Source of the DNA: Eubacterium brachy ATCC 33089 | GTDB taxonomy: Bacteria; Bacillota; Clostridia; Peptostreptococcales; Anaerovoracaceae | DNA: 64,000 bases | NCBI GenBank assembly: GCA_000488855.1 | Contig: KI535274.1 | Coordinates: 1-64,000, forward strand | Direction of reading: 5' to 3' | Shown here: positions 43,271-52,848 of the stretch, in pieces | Layout: the number at the start of each line of letters is the position of its first letter | Position numbering within the stretch: the stretch's first letter is position 1 | Notes under the pieces: model-generated | The model's database searches: none | What the model saw: only the letters and a program-made list of their open reading frames with translations | Told to the model about the DNA's origin: nothing | Translations under genes and position numbers: made by a program

Positions 43271-43504
43271 TTATCGACTACACTGACAGTTTTGACATTC
43301 ATAACTACCGGTCCCATCTAAATCAAATATTTGATAAATATAAACACTCAACACATTTGCTATATCGTTTGCAATTTTCAAACTTGGTACAGTCTTTCCT
43401 GTTTCTATCTTGTTTATACTCACCCTTGATATTCCAATTTTTTTACCTAATCTATGCTGAGATAACCCTAAAGGTTTTCCATACTCTTCAATTCTATTAT
43501 TCAT
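43271..43504 (-). CDS. XRE-family transcriptional regulator
   Basis: A 77-residue DNA-binding protein. Its helix-turn-helix reads LSQHRLGKKIGISRVSINKIETGKTVPSLK (about 14-43, quoted in part as LSQHRLGKKIGISR). The family's C-terminal helix follows with LSVYIYQIFDLD. It ends with an unusual CQNCQC cluster. The start is ATG 43504 with TAGGAGGAAAA upstream; the longer frame to 43561 runs into its promoter. It lies 50 bases upstream of the bacteriocin remnant and probably controls it and itself. Confidence 0.85.
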   Translation of the reverse strand: MNNRIEEYGKPLGLSQHRLGKKIGISRVSINKIETGKTVPSLKIANDIANVLSVYIYQIFDLDGTGSYECQNCQCSR

Positions 43505-43520
43505 TTTTCCTCCTATTACT

Positions 43521-43561
43521 ATGGTTAACCTTAATTTACCATTAGTGCATACAAAAGTCAA
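43521..43561 (-). promoter_or_regulatory. Promoter and likely autoregulatory site of the XRE gene
   Basis: TTGACT (43556-43561, minus strand) and TAAATT (43533-43538) are spaced 17 bases. An imperfect inverted repeat ATGGTTAAC...TTTACCAT (43521-43542) overlaps the -10 box, a usual place for an XRE operator. A second pair, CTTGAC/GTCAAG, lies a little upstream (about 43571-43596). Confidence 0.65.
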
Positions 43562-43835
43562 ATATTTTAACTTGACTTGATTAGGAGAATGTCAAGTTTT
43601 GCTCAATAGACTATCTAAAGTATTGATGACTAAAAATGTCTTGGTATTTTAAGCATTTTTGTTGGTATTTATGTTTTGTTCTTAACATCAAAAAGTATAT
43701 TTTATATTTTATTTCAAATAGCAAACCTTTTCAATAAATTTTATGCAAGCAAGAAGCAAAGTTAAAATTTAGCGCTAAAAGAATCATTATTTATCGTACA
43801 AACTATGTTAGAATGTAACAAAAAAATAAAAGAAT

Positions 43836-44060
43836 AGAAAGCCACTCAGTAAAATAAGTTTTGCTACTAACAAAATTATCAGAGAAAGGCTTTCTGTGAA
43901 AATAAGTATGACAGAAGAAATGAAATTTTGCCAGAAGGTTATATAATATGCAATAAAACATAATAACGATGCAAAATAAGCAAAAATATATGGAACAAGT
44001 GGTCAATAAGTTCAAAGATGATGAAAAAATATAATGGAACAGTAAAGTCACTATTTTATT
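43836..44060 (+). pseudogene. Transposase N-terminal (helix-turn-helix) remnant
   Basis: From ATG 43908 on the plus strand the frame reads MTEEMKFCQKVI, then past stops YAIKHNNDAK, KIYGTSGQ, VQR and, after a one-base shift, KKYNGTVKSL. This is the HTH region of an IS3/IS481-type transposase (TEEMKFRQKV...YAIKHNNNAK..RKYGTSRQQVQRWRKKY in related elements) with most Arg/Trp codons turned into stops. An AGAAAGCC/GGCTTTCT pair (43836-43843, 43888-43895) precedes it. The DDE catalytic part is gone. The rest of 43562-44210 has no gene. Confidence 0.65.
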
Positions 44061-44164
44061 TTGTAGTTAATAGACTCCGATTTTATTTAGACCTTGGAGA
44101 ATTTTCTGGTTAAACGCATAACGATTATTAACTCTCACCTCAAATGCAGGATTTTCGCTTGTAC

Positions 44165-44187
44165 AAAAAAACGAGCCTTTCGGCTCG
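44165..44187 (-). terminator. Terminator of the S10-spc-alpha operon
   Basis: CGAGCC (44172-44177) and GGCTCG (44182-44187) form a stem with a GAAA loop on the minus strand, followed by seven T. It ends the long ribosomal transcript 24 bases after rplQ. Confidence 0.93.
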
Positions 44188-44210
44188 CGTATTTGTCCTT
44201 ATTTATTCGA

Positions 44211-44552
44211 TTAAACAAGTTCTAAAAATGCTACTTCTGCATTGTCACCCTGTCTTGATCCCAGCTTCAATACTCTCGTGTAACCACCGTTTCTCTCAGC
44301 GTATTTCGGTGCAATTTCATCAAATAGCTTCGTAACTACATCTTCATCGTAAAGATACGCTAAAACTTGTCTTCTCGCATGTAAATCCCCACGTTTAGCT
44401 AGTGTGATCAGCTTTTCAGCTTCTTTTCTAGCTTCCTTAGCTCTGTGCACTGTTGTAGAAATTCTCTCTTCCCTAAACAAATCAGTTACGAGATTTCTAA
44501 GCATTGACTTTCTATGAGCTGAAGGCCTACCTAGTTTTCTATGTCCTGGCAT
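44211..44552 (-). CDS. rplQ: 50S ribosomal protein L17
   Basis: A 113-residue L17 beginning [20 protein letters not shown], the universal start. Length is that of bacterial L17 without extensions. It is the last gene of the alpha operon and is followed by a strong terminator. Confidence 0.97.
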   Translation of the reverse strand: MPGHRKLGRPSAHRKSMLRNLVTDLFREERISTTVHRAKEARKEAEKLITLAKRGDLHARRQVLAYLYDEDVVTKLFDEIAPKYAERNGGYTRVLKLGSRQGDNAEVAFLELV

Positions 44553-44569
44553 ATTGCTTCTCCTTTCAA

Positions 44570-45520
44570 TTATTCGTCGATCTCACGAAATCCGAGACCC
44601 AATTCAGCAAGTTTAATCCTGACTTCGTCTAAAGACTTCTTGCCGAGATTTCTGATTTTCATCATATCATCTTCCGATTTCTGAGTCAGATCACCTACTG
44701 TGTTTATCTGTGCTCTCTTCAAACAGTTATATGAACGAACGGATAACTCCAACTCGTCAATACTCTTCTCCAAGTTCATCTCTGTCTGATCTTCTTCTTT
44801 TTCCACCATTATTTCGAAGTTATTAGTGTCTTCAGCCAGATTTATAAACAGGTTTAAGTGCTCCTGCATTATCTTCGCACCGATTGCAACACCTTCATCC
44901 GGACGAATCGAACCATCGGTCCAAACTTCCAAGATCAGTTTATCGTAGTCGGTAATCTGTCCTACTCTTGTATTTTCAACTGTAAAGTTTACTTTTTTAA
45001 CAGGTGTATAAATAGAATCGATTGGAATTACCGCAATAGGTGTATCCTCAGTCTTATTTTGCTCTGCAGAAACGTATCCTCTACCTTTAGAAATGGTCAA
45101 ATCCATAAACAGGTTCGCACCTTCTTCGAGAGTTGCAATATGCAAATCCGGGTTGAAAATTTCAATTTCCGATCCTCCGATGATGTCTTTTGCCGTAACT
45201 TCAGCCGGACCGTTAACGTTGATAAACGCCGTCATAGCCTCTTCCATTCCGTCCAATTTTACAGCCAGTCTCTTCAGGTTCAAAATAATTTCTGTAACGT
45301 CTTCCTTTACACCCGGAATTGTTGAAAATTCATGAAGGACACCATCGATTTTAATGGAAGTCACCGCAGCTCCGGGCAGAGAATTGATCAGAATTCTCCT
45401 GAGGCTGTTGCCAACAGTAATCCCATATCCTCTTTCCAACGGCTCTACTACAAATTTGCCATAAGTTCTATCACTCGGATCCGACACTATCTCGATCCTT
45501 GGCTTTTCCATTTCAATCAT
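44570..45520 (-). CDS. rpoA: RNA polymerase alpha subunit
   Basis: A 316-residue alpha subunit. The N-terminal dimerisation domain contains [18 protein letters not shown]. An acidic linker near 232-248 leads to the C-terminal domain with [19 protein letters not shown] and [11 protein letters not shown], which contacts UP elements and activators. The first ATG has AGGAGGG six bases upstream, so I kept it. It assembles with rpoB and rpoC products encoded 25-30 kb away. Confidence 0.98.
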   Translation of the reverse strand: MIEMEKPRIEIVSDPSDRTYGKFVVEPLERGYGITVGNSLRRILINSLPGAAVTSIKIDGVLHEFSTIPGVKEDVTEIILNLKRLAVKLDGMEEAMTAFINVNGPAEVTAKDIIGGSEIEIFNPDLHIATLEEGANLFMDLTISKGRGYVSAEQNKTEDTPIAVIPIDSIYTPVKKVNFTVENTRVGQITDYDKLILEVWTDGSIRPDEGVAIGAKIMQEHLNLFINLAEDTNNFEIMVEKEEDQTEMNLEKSIDELELSVRSYNCLKRAQINTVGDLTQKSEDDMMKIRNLGKKSLDEVRIKLAELGLGFREIDE

Positions 45521-45557
45521 CTAAAACCCTCCTTTCATTCTAAGCAATCATGAGAAA

Positions 45558-46145
45558 TTACTTAGAGTACAATTCAACGATCAAGTGTTCCTCGATAGGA
45601 GTATCAATTTCTTCTCTTGTTGGATCTGCCAAAACCTTTCCTTCCAGTTTCTCTCTATCAATACTCAACCAAGCAGGGACTCCCACTTGCATTTCCTTAA
45701 TTTCCTTAAATTTAGGAGAAGACTGACTCTTTTCCCTCACCTTTATAACATCACCCGGCTTTACCTGATATGAAGGGATATTTACAATTTTGCCGTTAAC
45801 CGTAAAGTGACGGTGTACGACCAATTGTCTTGCCTCTCTTCTCGTCGTGCTGAGACCCAATCTGTACACGACATTATCGAGTCTTTCTTCCAACATTATG
45901 AGAAGATTTTCACCGGTGATACCTTTCTTCTTTGATGCTTTTTCAAATGTATTTCTGAACTGCTTTTCCAAAATACCGTAAATGAATTTTGCTCTCTGTT
46001 TCTCACGAAGCTGTAAGCCGTATTCACTCATTTTTCTGTTGTTTCGCTGTGTATTTCTCTTGGATTCTTTAAATATTCCTAAATGAGACGGATCTATCTG
46101 TAACGATCTGCATCTTTTCAAAATAGGATCTCTGTTTACTGCCAT
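45558..46145 (-). CDS. rpsD: 30S ribosomal protein S4
   Basis: A 195-residue S4 with the S4 RNA-binding domain ([30 protein letters not shown], quoted in part: [19 protein letters not shown]). The N-terminal segment lacks the four-Cys zinc motif, so it is the zinc-free form. In other bacteria S4 represses its own operon. Confidence 0.97.
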   Translation of the reverse strand: MAVNRDPILKRCRSLQIDPSHLGIFKESKRNTQRNNRKMSEYGLQLREKQRAKFIYGILEKQFRNTFEKASKKKGITGENLLIMLEERLDNVVYRLGLSTTRREARQLVVHRHFTVNGKIVNIPSYQVKPGDVIKVREKSQSSPKFKEIKEMQVGVPAWLSIDREKLEGKVLADPTREEIDTPIEEHLIVELYSK

Positions 46146-46164
46146 TTATACTCTCCTCCTTTCG

Positions 46165-46563
46165 TTATACTCTTCTCTTCTTAGGTGGTCTACAACCGTT
46201 ATGTGGAATCGGTGTGATATCCTTAATCAGAGTTATATTCAAACCTGCAACCTGAAGAGCTCTAATGGCAGCTTCTCTACCAGCTCCCGGTCCTTTCACA
46301 TATACTTCAACTGTTTTTAAACCATGTTCCATAGCACCTTTAGCAGCTTCTTCCGCTGCCATCTGTGCTGCAAACGGAGTCGATTTCTTTGAGCCTTTAA
46401 ATCCTAAAGAACCCGCACTTGACCATGAAAGTGCATTTCCGCTCATATCTGTCAGAGTTACAAGAGTATTGTTAAAGGTAGACTGAATGTGTGCTTGGCC
46501 TTTTTCAATATTTTTGCGCTCTTTTCTCTTTTTTCTTACTGCTTTTTTTACAGCTTTAGCCAT
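46165..46563 (-). CDS. rpsK: 30S ribosomal protein S11
   Basis: A 132-residue S11 of the platform. It has the basic N-terminal tail ([17 protein letters not shown]) and ends [18 protein letters not shown], the conserved end. It follows rpsM by 15 bases. Confidence 0.97.
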   Translation of the reverse strand: MAKAVKKAVRKKRKERKNIEKGQAHIQSTFNNTLVTLTDMSGNALSWSSAGSLGFKGSKKSTPFAAQMAAEEAAKGAMEHGLKTVEVYVKGPGAGREAAIRALQVAGLNITLIKDITPIPHNGCRPPKKRRV

Positions 46564-46578
46564 ATCTCTCTACCTCCT

Positions 46579-46947
46579 TTACTTCTTCTTTCTTCCTACT
46601 GTCTTTTTAGGACCCTTACGAGTTCTAGCATTTGTCTTTGTCTTTTGACCTCTTACGGGTAGACCTCTTCTGTGTCTGATACCTCTGTAGCAACCTATTT
46701 CCATAAGTCTTTTGATGTTTAGAGATACTTCTCTTCTCAAATCACCTTCCACATCGTATTCCGCATCGATGATGTGTCTGATCTTACCTGCTTCTTCTTC
46801 GGAAAGATCCTTAACCCTGATGCTTGGATCTATTCCTGCTTTTTCAAGAATAATTTTAGCTGTCTTTCTGCCGATTCCGTAGATATAAGTCAGACCGATA
46901 TCTATCCTCTTATCTCTCGGCAAGTCAACTCCGGCTATACGAGCCAT
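46579..46947 (-). CDS. rpsM: 30S ribosomal protein S13
   Basis: A 122-residue S13 of the head, starting [24 protein letters not shown]. It contains [18 protein letters not shown] and the Lys-rich tail that reaches the P-site tRNA. Confidence 0.97.
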   Translation of the reverse strand: MARIAGVDLPRDKRIDIGLTYIYGIGRKTAKIILEKAGIDPSIRVKDLSEEEAGKIRHIIDAEYDVEGDLRREVSLNIKRLMEIGCYRGIRHRRGLPVRGQKTKTNARTRKGPKKTVGRKKK

Positions 46948-47042
46948 ATTTTCCTCCTCTTCCCATCTTCCGTCACGCAGCCTCCGGGGGCGTAATATAA
47001 ACGGGATGTATAAATAAATTAACTTTAAAAATTATTAAAATC

Positions 47043-47156
47043 TTAACCCTGTGTCTGCTTGTGCTTAGGATTTTCGCAAATTACCATCACTTTTCCTTTT
47101 CTCTTAATGATCTTGCACTTTTCACAGATAGGTTTTACGGATGCTCTTACTTTCAT
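47043..47156 (-). CDS. rpmJ: 50S ribosomal protein L36
   Basis: A 37-residue protein read directly from the sequence: [20 protein letters not shown] and onward to KHKQTQG. The C-x2-C and C...H residues make the zinc-ribbon form. An AGGTTG-type site lies upstream, nine bases after infA. It is too short for many gene finders. Confidence 0.96.
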   Translation of the reverse strand: MKVRASVKPICEKCKIIKRKGKVMVICENPKHKQTQG

Positions 47157-47165
47157 CTCAACCTC

Positions 47166-47384
47166 CTATTTATCTCTCCACGTTATTCTTCCTCTTGTCA
47201 AATCGTAAGGTGAAAGCTCAACTTTTACCTTATCTCCCGGAAGAATCCTGATGAAGTTCATTCTTATTTTGCCTGAAACGTGGGCAAGCACTTCATGCCC
47301 TGTTTCAAGTTTAACCACAAACATTGCATTTGGCTGGGCATCTACAACAACGCCTTCAGCTTCAATAACATCTTTTTTCGCCAT
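47166..47384 (-). CDS. infA: Translation initiation factor IF-1
   Basis: A 72-residue S1-like OB-fold protein. It starts [22 protein letters not shown] and contains [23 protein letters not shown], the family core (quoted in part). It blocks the A site during initiation. It lies between map and rpmJ as in other Firmicutes. Confidence 0.97.
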   Translation of the reverse strand: MAKKDVIEAEGVVVDAQPNAMFVVKLETGHEVLAHVSGKIRMNFIRILPGDKVKVELSPYDLTRGRITWRDK

Positions 47385-47399
47385 AATATTACACCTCTT

Positions 47400-48146
47400 T
47401 TATAAAGTTAGCAGCTCCGGTTCTCCATCGGTGATGACCAATGTATTTTCGTAATGTGCTGCAAGACTTCCGTCTGCAGTAACTACCGTCCAGCCATCAT
47501 CCAGTTGTCTCGTTTCATAGTCGCCAAGGCTGGTCATAGGCTCTATTGCAAAAACCATTCCTTCGACCAATCTGGGTCCCTTTCCCGGTTTTCCAAAATT
47601 GGGTATCTGAGGATCTTCGTGCATATTTCTACCTATGCCGTGACCGACATATTCACGAATCACACCTAATCCGCCTGCCTCTGCTCTGGTCTGTATGGCA
47701 TGAGATATGTCCGACAATCTGAATCCCACTTTACAAAATTCCAGCCCTGCGAAGAAACTTTCCTTTGTGGTCTTTATCAGACTTTCAGCTTCATCGCTGA
47801 TATGCCCCACTCCATAAGTTCTGGCAGCATCGCTGTTGTAACCTTTCCAGATAGTTCCCGTGTCGACGCTCACTATGTCGCCTTCCTTCAGTATTCGCTT
47901 CTTGGAAGGAATTCCGTGTACGATTTCCTCGTTGACGGAAATACAAGCACTTCCCGGAAAACCGTACAAACCTTTAAACGCGGGCTTCATACCACGTTTC
48001 GTAATAAAGTTTTCAATGTAGTCATCTATTTTCATAGTCGACATACCCGGCTTTATGAAATCCTTTAGATTTCTCAGTATTTCACCCGTAACCTTCGCTG
48101 CCTCTCTCATAATATCGATTTCATGTTTGGACTTAATTATAATCAT
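47400..48146 (-). CDS. map: Methionine aminopeptidase, type I
   Basis: A 248-residue metallopeptidase that removes the first Met from new proteins. The metal ligands are visible in SVDTGTIWKGYNSDAART (two Asp), the VGHGIGRNMHEDPQIPN His, and two Glu later (FAIEPM and near the end). I chose the third-codon ATG, seven bases after AGGAGA; the earlier ATG overlaps the adk stop as ATGA. Confidence 0.96.
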   Translation of the reverse strand: MIIIKSKHEIDIMREAAKVTGEILRNLKDFIKPGMSTMKIDDYIENFITKRGMKPAFKGLYGFPGSACISVNEEIVHGIPSKKRILKEGDIVSVDTGTIWKGYNSDAARTYGVGHISDEAESLIKTTKESFFAGLEFCKVGFRLSDISHAIQTRAEAGGLGVIREYVGHGIGRNMHEDPQIPNFGKPGKGPRLVEGMVFAIEPMTSLGDYETRQLDDGWTVVTADGSLAAHYENTLVITDGEPELLTL

Positions 48147-48148
48147 AA

Positions 48149-48793
48149 TCATTCTCCTAAAATGGCTACAATTTGATTAAACAGGTTATCAAGACCAACC
48201 AATCCGTTCAGATGAGCAATGTTTCCTAATTTGTCATAATAATCCAATAATGGCTTTGTCTGTCTTTCGTATACTTCGATTCTGTTTCCGACAGTTTCAG
48301 CGGTATCATCCGCTCTCTGTACAAGCTTTCCATGGCACTTATCGCAAATGCCCTCATGAGCCGGCGGCATGTTGGTTACGTGATAAGTCGCTCCGCATGA
48401 GCCGCACACTCGCCTACCGATTAGTCTGGTCATCAATTCTTCCTTATCGACCTGTATGTCTATCACATGGTCAATTTTTCGTCCATGCTCTCTCAGAAAA
48501 GCATCCAACGCAACTGCCTGTTCGACAGTTCTCGGAAATCCATCTAACAAAAACCCTTTTTGACAATCATCTTGCAACAGTCTGTCTGTCGCTATTTCTA
48601 TTACCAGACTATCTGGGACAAGTTCTCCCTTGTCCATGTATTCCTTCGCCTTCTTTCCAAGCCTTGTTCCCTCTGAAATATTCTTTCTGAAAATATCTCC
48701 TGTGGAAATGTGTGGAATACCGTATTTTTCAATTATTTTAGCCGCCTGTGTACCTTTGCCTGCACCCGGTGGCCCAAGTAAAATTAAATTCAT
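48149..48793 (-). CDS. adk: Adenylate kinase
   Basis: A 214-residue kinase interconverting ATP+AMP and two ADP. The P-loop GPPGAGKGTQA is at 7-17. The LID domain has a four-Cys zinc site (CGSCGATYHV...CDKC), common in Gram-positives. The DGFPRT motif follows the expected spacing. It lies between secY and map, as usual in the spc region. Confidence 0.97.
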   Translation of the reverse strand: MNLILLGPPGAGKGTQAAKIIEKYGIPHISTGDIFRKNISEGTRLGKKAKEYMDKGELVPDSLVIEIATDRLLQDDCQKGFLLDGFPRTVEQAVALDAFLREHGRKIDHVIDIQVDKEELMTRLIGRRVCGSCGATYHVTNMPPAHEGICDKCHGKLVQRADDTAETVGNRIEVYERQTKPLLDYYDKLGNIAHLNGLVGLDNLFNQIVAILGE

Positions 48794-48802
48794 TGTGCCT
48801 CC

Positions 48803-50089
48803 TTACTTGAGAAAACCCTGGTAATTTCTCATCACCATCTGCTGCTCAAGTTGCTTCATACTGTCAAGGGCAACACCTACTACGATGAGCAGTGAAGTTC
48901 CTCCAAAAGATACATCTATCGGAGTCAGCTGTGTCAATATTGTAGGTAGAGTTGCTACTGCTGCCAGGAATAATGCCCCAACAAAAGTAATCCTTGTCAT
49001 AACTCTATTCAAATATTCTACCGTAGTTCTTCCCGGTCTGATTCCCGGAATAAATCCGCCGTTCGCCTTCATCTGATCAGCTACCTCCGACGGATTGAAA
49101 GAAACTGCTGTGTAGAAATAAGTGAAGAATATTATCAACAATATATTCAGTGTCGCGTATAGCCATACGCCCGGTGACCCTACAGGTGACAACCATTTAG
49201 CTACCCAAAGAGCAAACGGCGAATTCTTTCCTGTAAAGTACGTAATCGTTAGGGGGAACTGAAGAATTGATAAAGCAAATATTACCGGAATAACTCCCGC
49301 CTGGTTTACTTTTAGAGGAATGTGCGTCGCCTGTCCTCCGTACATCTTTCTTCCTACCACTCTCTTTGCATACTGAACCGGAATCCTTCTATGTCCTTGC
49401 TGTATTTCTATGATTCCTACAACAACCACTACTGTAAACACTACAAACAGAGCGAGTGTCACATAGCTAATAGTTCCTTCCTGTACTTTCAGCCATACCT
49501 TGTGAAGCCCCGTCGGAATTCTGGCGACGATTCCGGCGAAGATTATGAGTGATATACCGTTTCCTATACCGCTTTCATTGATCTGTTCTCCCAACCACAT
49601 CAGGAATGTAGTTCCCGCAGTGAGCACCAGCACTACCACGATTACCGAGAACGCTCCCTTATTTATCAAAGCTCCTCTGAACATTCCGAGAGAAACTCCT
49701 ACGGCTTGAATTATCGCAAGCACTACTGTTAAATACCTGGTAATCCTCGAAATCTTCTTTCTTCCTTCCAGTCCTTCCTTCGCCATCGCTTCAAGGGAAG
49801 GAACGGCTATGGTCAACAGCTGTATTATGATGGAAGCTGTGATATAAGGTGTAATGCTCAATGCAAATATAGTCATATTTGAGAAAGCACCACCGGAAAA
49901 TAAGTTGAACAGGTCGATTAGACCGTTTCCGCCGTTTTCAAAGGTTTGCTTTAAAATAGCTCTATCTATTCCCGGTACAGGGATGTTAGATCCTACTCTG
50001 AAAACCACCAGCATCAGAAGAGTAAAGACAATCTTTCTCCTGAGGTCCGGAGCTTTCCATGCTTTAGCCAGTGTCTCCAATCCTCTCAT
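48803..50089 (-). CDS. secY: Protein translocase subunit SecY
   Basis: A 428-residue channel protein with ten TM helices. It has the plug-region pattern FNLFSGGAFSNMTIFALSI-TPYI and the cytosolic loop with GRRKISR-type basic residues. It ends with the conserved MRNYQGFLK tail. It works with SecE encoded at 28407 and lets the signal-peptide proteins in this window cross the membrane. Its start overlaps the rplO stop by one base. Confidence 0.97.
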   Translation of the reverse strand: MRGLETLAKAWKAPDLRRKIVFTLLMLVVFRVGSNIPVPGIDRAILKQTFENGGNGLIDLFNLFSGGAFSNMTIFALSITPYITASIIIQLLTIAVPSLEAMAKEGLEGRKKISRITRYLTVVLAIIQAVGVSLGMFRGALINKGAFSVIVVVLVLTAGTTFLMWLGEQINESGIGNGISLIIFAGIVARIPTGLHKVWLKVQEGTISYVTLALFVVFTVVVVVGIIEIQQGHRRIPVQYAKRVVGRKMYGGQATHIPLKVNQAGVIPVIFALSILQFPLTITYFTGKNSPFALWVAKWLSPVGSPGVWLYATLNILLIIFFTYFYTAVSFNPSEVADQMKANGGFIPGIRPGRTTVEYLNRVMTRITFVGALFLAAVATLPTILTQLTPIDVSFGGTSLLIVVGVALDSMKQLEQQMVMRNYQGFLK

Positions 50090-50529
50090 TAGATCACCTG
50101 TGCCTTTCCTCCTGCAGCCTCAATTTTTTCCAAAGCAGATTTAGTGAACTTCTGAGCCTGAACAGTCAAATTCTTTTCCAGTTTTCCATTTCCCAGAATT
50201 TTGATTCCGTCCTTAACCTGTTTCACTATGCCTTCTGCAATCAACAGCTCAGGTGTAACTTCCGTTCCATTATCAAATCTGTTTAATGTTTCTACATTAA
50301 CGATTTCATATTCTTTTCTCCAGATGTTTGTGAATCCCCTCTTTGGAATTCTTCTGTATAGTGGCATCTGTCCACCTTCGAATCCCGGTCTCACTCCGCC
50401 ACCGGATCTTGAATTCTGTCCGTTCATACCTCTACCGGCTGTTTTACCTTGACCTGTAGCCGTACCGCGACCTTTTCTCTTAGGAGCCCTAGTAGCTCCC
50501 GGAACTGCTTTTAATTCATGAAGTCTCAT
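50089..50529 (-). CDS. rplO: 50S ribosomal protein L15
   Basis: A 146-residue L15 with the Gly/Arg-rich N-terminal extension ([24 protein letters not shown], in part) that threads through 23S rRNA and the conserved [17 protein letters not shown] block. Confidence 0.97.
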   Translation of the reverse strand: MRLHELKAVPGATRAPKRKGRGTATGQGKTAGRGMNGQNSRSGGGVRPGFEGGQMPLYRRIPKRGFTNIWRKEYEIVNVETLNRFDNGTEVTPELLIAEGIVKQVKDGIKILGNGKLEKNLTVQAQKFTKSALEKIEAAGGKAQVI

Positions 50530-50548
50530 TTAGTTCCACCTCCCTTTC

Positions 50549-50734
50549 TCAAATTTCTTCTAAAGTAAGAAGATGCGGAACCTTGTTTACAGCACCTCTA
50601 GTTACCGGACTATCCACTAGTTCTACTGATTGGTGCATCTTTCTCAATCCTAAAGCTTCTACAACTTTTCTCTGTCTAGGAGAAGCTCCGATTAAGCTCT
50701 TTGTCAAAGTTATTTTTACTTTATTAGCCATCAT
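50549..50734 (-). CDS. rpmD: 50S ribosomal protein L30
   Basis: A 61-residue L30 with the signature SLIGASPRQRKVVEALGLRK and MHQSVEL. It starts at the first or second Met (MMANKVKITLTKS); the ribosome site AGGAGGAAG suits either. Confidence 0.96.
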   Translation of the reverse strand: MMANKVKITLTKSLIGASPRQRKVVEALGLRKMHQSVELVDSPVTRGAVNKVPHLLTLEEI

Positions 50735-50742
50735 TCTTCCTC

Positions 50743-51246
50743 CTATCCTAAAATTTCTTCCTTAGTTTTTCCTCTCAGCTTGCTGACTTTCTCCACCGTC
50801 ATCATATTCTTTAGACCTTCGATAGCAGCATATGCCATGTTGGCAGTGTTGTTTGAGCCGATGGATTTCGCTCTCACGTCTTTTATACCTGCTAGCTCCA
50901 GCACCGTTCTCACAGATGATCCGGCAATTACACCGGTACCTTCTGCCGCCGGCATTATTAAAACTCTACCTGCACCGAAAACGCCTACGTTTCTGTGTGG
51001 AATTGTAGTTCCAACAGTTGGAACATATATTAAATTCTTTTTAGCATCTTCCGTAGCTTTTCTCACCGCTTCAGGTATTTCCTGAGCTTTGCCGAGACCG
51101 ACGCCTACGTGACCATTTCCGTCTCCTACTACGATGGTTACGCTGAATCTCATGTTTCTACCACCTTTAACAGTCTTAGCAACACGTCTGATATTAACGA
51201 TAGTCTCTTTTAAGTCTAGCTTGGATGCATCGATTGTATTTCTCAT
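50743..51246 (-). CDS. rpsE: 30S ribosomal protein S5
   Basis: A 167-residue S5. It has the N-terminal double-stranded RNA-binding domain ([19 protein letters not shown]) and the loop [21 protein letters not shown] typical of the family (in part). Spectinomycin-related residues look ordinary. Confidence 0.97.
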   Translation of the reverse strand: MRNTIDASKLDLKETIVNIRRVAKTVKGGRNMRFSVTIVVGDGNGHVGVGLGKAQEIPEAVRKATEDAKKNLIYVPTVGTTIPHRNVGVFGAGRVLIMPAAEGTGVIAGSSVRTVLELAGIKDVRAKSIGSNNTANMAYAAIEGLKNMMTVEKVSKLRGKTKEEILG

Positions 51247-51258
51247 TCTCTACCTCCG

Positions 51259-51618
51259 TTAGAACCTTAGTCCGGCTTCACGTGCGCCATCAGCCAATTC
51301 TTTAACTCTACCGTGATATAAGAATCCACCTCTATCGAAGGCTACTGTTTCGATACCCTTCTCCAGCGCTCTCTTTGCAACAACTTCTCCTATTTTTTTT
51401 GCAGCCTCCTTGTTACCGCCGTTTGCGATTTCAAGTTCCTTTTCAAGAGTGGATGCTGCTGCCAATGTCACTCCGTTCACGTCATCGACAACCTGAGCAA
51501 AAATGTTTTTATTACTTCTAAAAACGCATAATCTAGGTCTTTCAGGAGTGCCATGAACATCTTTTCTAACTCTTTCGTGTCTTGCAACACGTCTATTAGC
51601 TCTCGTATTTTTAGCCAT
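51259..51618 (-). CDS. rplR: 50S ribosomal protein L18
   Basis: A 119-residue L18 that binds 5S rRNA. It has a basic start ([17 protein letters not shown]), the [19 protein letters not shown] core and the end [12 protein letters not shown]. Confidence 0.97.
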   Translation of the reverse strand: MAKNTRANRRVARHERVRKDVHGTPERPRLCVFRSNKNIFAQVVDDVNGVTLAAASTLEKELEIANGGNKEAAKKIGEVVAKRALEKGIETVAFDRGGFLYHGRVKELADGAREAGLRF

Positions 51619-51636
51619 GCTTTTTTACTCCTTTCC

Positions 51637-52182
51637 CTACTCGCCTTTAACTCCGGCCTTACCTTCTTTTCTGCGAACTTTCTCACCTGCATATCTGATA
51701 CCTTTTCCCTTATAAGGTTCAGGTTTTCTCAACGCTCTGATGTTGGAAGCGTAGTTTCCCACATAAGCCTTGTCAATTCCCTTTACGACCACTTCAGTTG
51801 CAGATGGAACTTCTGTTGAAATCCCTTCCGGATCTTCCATTTCAACAGGGTGAGATAGACCCAAGCTCAAAACCAATTTCTTGCCCTTTTTCTCTGCTTT
51901 GTAACCTACCCCTACCAGTTCCAATTTCTTTTCGTAACCGTCGGTTACACCGACTACCATGTTGGCGATCAAAGTTCTCGCCAAACCGTGTTGAGCTCTA
52001 TCGCTTTTGGCATCTGATGCCCTCGATACGCTGATAACACCTTCTTTAATTTCAACTGTCAATCTGTCACTTATCTGTTCTTGCAGCTGTCCTTTAGGTC
52101 CTTTAACAACAACTGTGTTGCCTTCGACCTTGACATCTACACCAGCAGGAAGATTAACAGGTTTTAGTCCTATTCTTGACAT
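51637..52182 (-). CDS. rplF: 50S ribosomal protein L6
   Basis: A 181-residue L6 with two repeated domains. It starts MSRIGLKPVNLPAGVDV and contains the conserved KPEPYKGKGIRYAGEKV (about 155-172). Confidence 0.97.
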   Translation of the reverse strand: MSRIGLKPVNLPAGVDVKVEGNTVVVKGPKGQLQEQISDRLTVEIKEGVISVSRASDAKSDRAQHGLARTLIANMVVGVTDGYEKKLELVGVGYKAEKKGKKLVLSLGLSHPVEMEDPEGISTEVPSATEVVVKGIDKAYVGNYASNIRALRKPEPYKGKGIRYAGEKVRRKEGKAGVKGE

Positions 52183-52197
52183 TTTCCTTACCTCCCA

Positions 52198-52596
52198 CTA
52201 CCAAACATAACAGATTACTTCTCCACCAACGCCTAACTCTCTAGCTTTTTTGTCGCTTATTACACCTTTTGATGTTGAAACGATAGCGATGCCCAGTCCG
52301 CCTAAAACTCTCGGCACTTCAGCGGCCTTTGCATATACCTTTAAGCCCGGTTTAGAAATCTTTTTAATTCCGTTAATAACTTTCTCACCAGCGGGACCGT
52401 ATTTCATCTCTATTTTGATGAGTCCCTGCTTGTCATCTTCTATAAATTCAAATCCATTTATGTAGCCTTCTTCCATCAATATTTCGGCGATGGATTTCTT
52501 AATCTTCGAACCCGGAATATCAACTGATTTGTGACCAACAATATTGGCATTTCTGATTCTTGTCAGCATATCTGCTATTGGATCTGTCATTGTCAT
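52198..52596 (-). CDS. rpsH: 30S ribosomal protein S8
   Basis: A 132-residue S8 starting [17 protein letters not shown] and ending [21 protein letters not shown]. In E. coli S8 represses the spc operon by binding near rplE; I cannot show such a site here. Confidence 0.97.
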   Translation of the reverse strand: MTMTDPIADMLTRIRNANIVGHKSVDIPGSKIKKSIAEILMEEGYINGFEFIEDDKQGLIKIEMKYGPAGEKVINGIKKISKPGLKVYAKAAEVPRVLGGLGIAIVSTSKGVISDKKARELGVGGEVICYVW

Positions 52597-52653
52597 ACAG
52601 TTTATCTCCTTCCTCTACCAGTTTTGCCTTTGGCAACTTAGTAAATAAAATAA

Positions 52654-52839
52654 CTACCAACTCGCTTTTTTTACGCCGGGTATCTCACCTTTGTAAGCAA
52701 GTTCTCTAAAGCAAATACGGCATATGCCATATTTTTTCAACACAGAATGTGGTCTGCCGCACAATCTGCATCTTGTGTAAGCCCTTGTAGAGTACTTAGG
52801 CTTTCTAAGCTGTTTTACTTTCAACGCTTTCTTAGCCAT
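52654..52839 (-). CDS. rpsN: 30S ribosomal protein S14, zinc type
   Basis: A 61-residue S14. Its C-x2-C (CRLC) and C-x2-C (CRIC) pairs, with KKYGICR between them, make the zinc-binding short form used by most Firmicutes under zinc-replete conditions. Confidence 0.96.
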   Translation of the reverse strand: MAKKALKVKQLRKPKYSTRAYTRCRLCGRPHSVLKKYGICRICFRELAYKGEIPGVKKASW

Positions 52840-52848
52840 AATTCCCTC

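Noticed and set aside
43803-44051. 82-codon hydrophobic open frame on the minus strand
   Set aside because: It is antisense to a recognisable transposase remnant, and its hydrophobic text follows from the A/T-rich complement.
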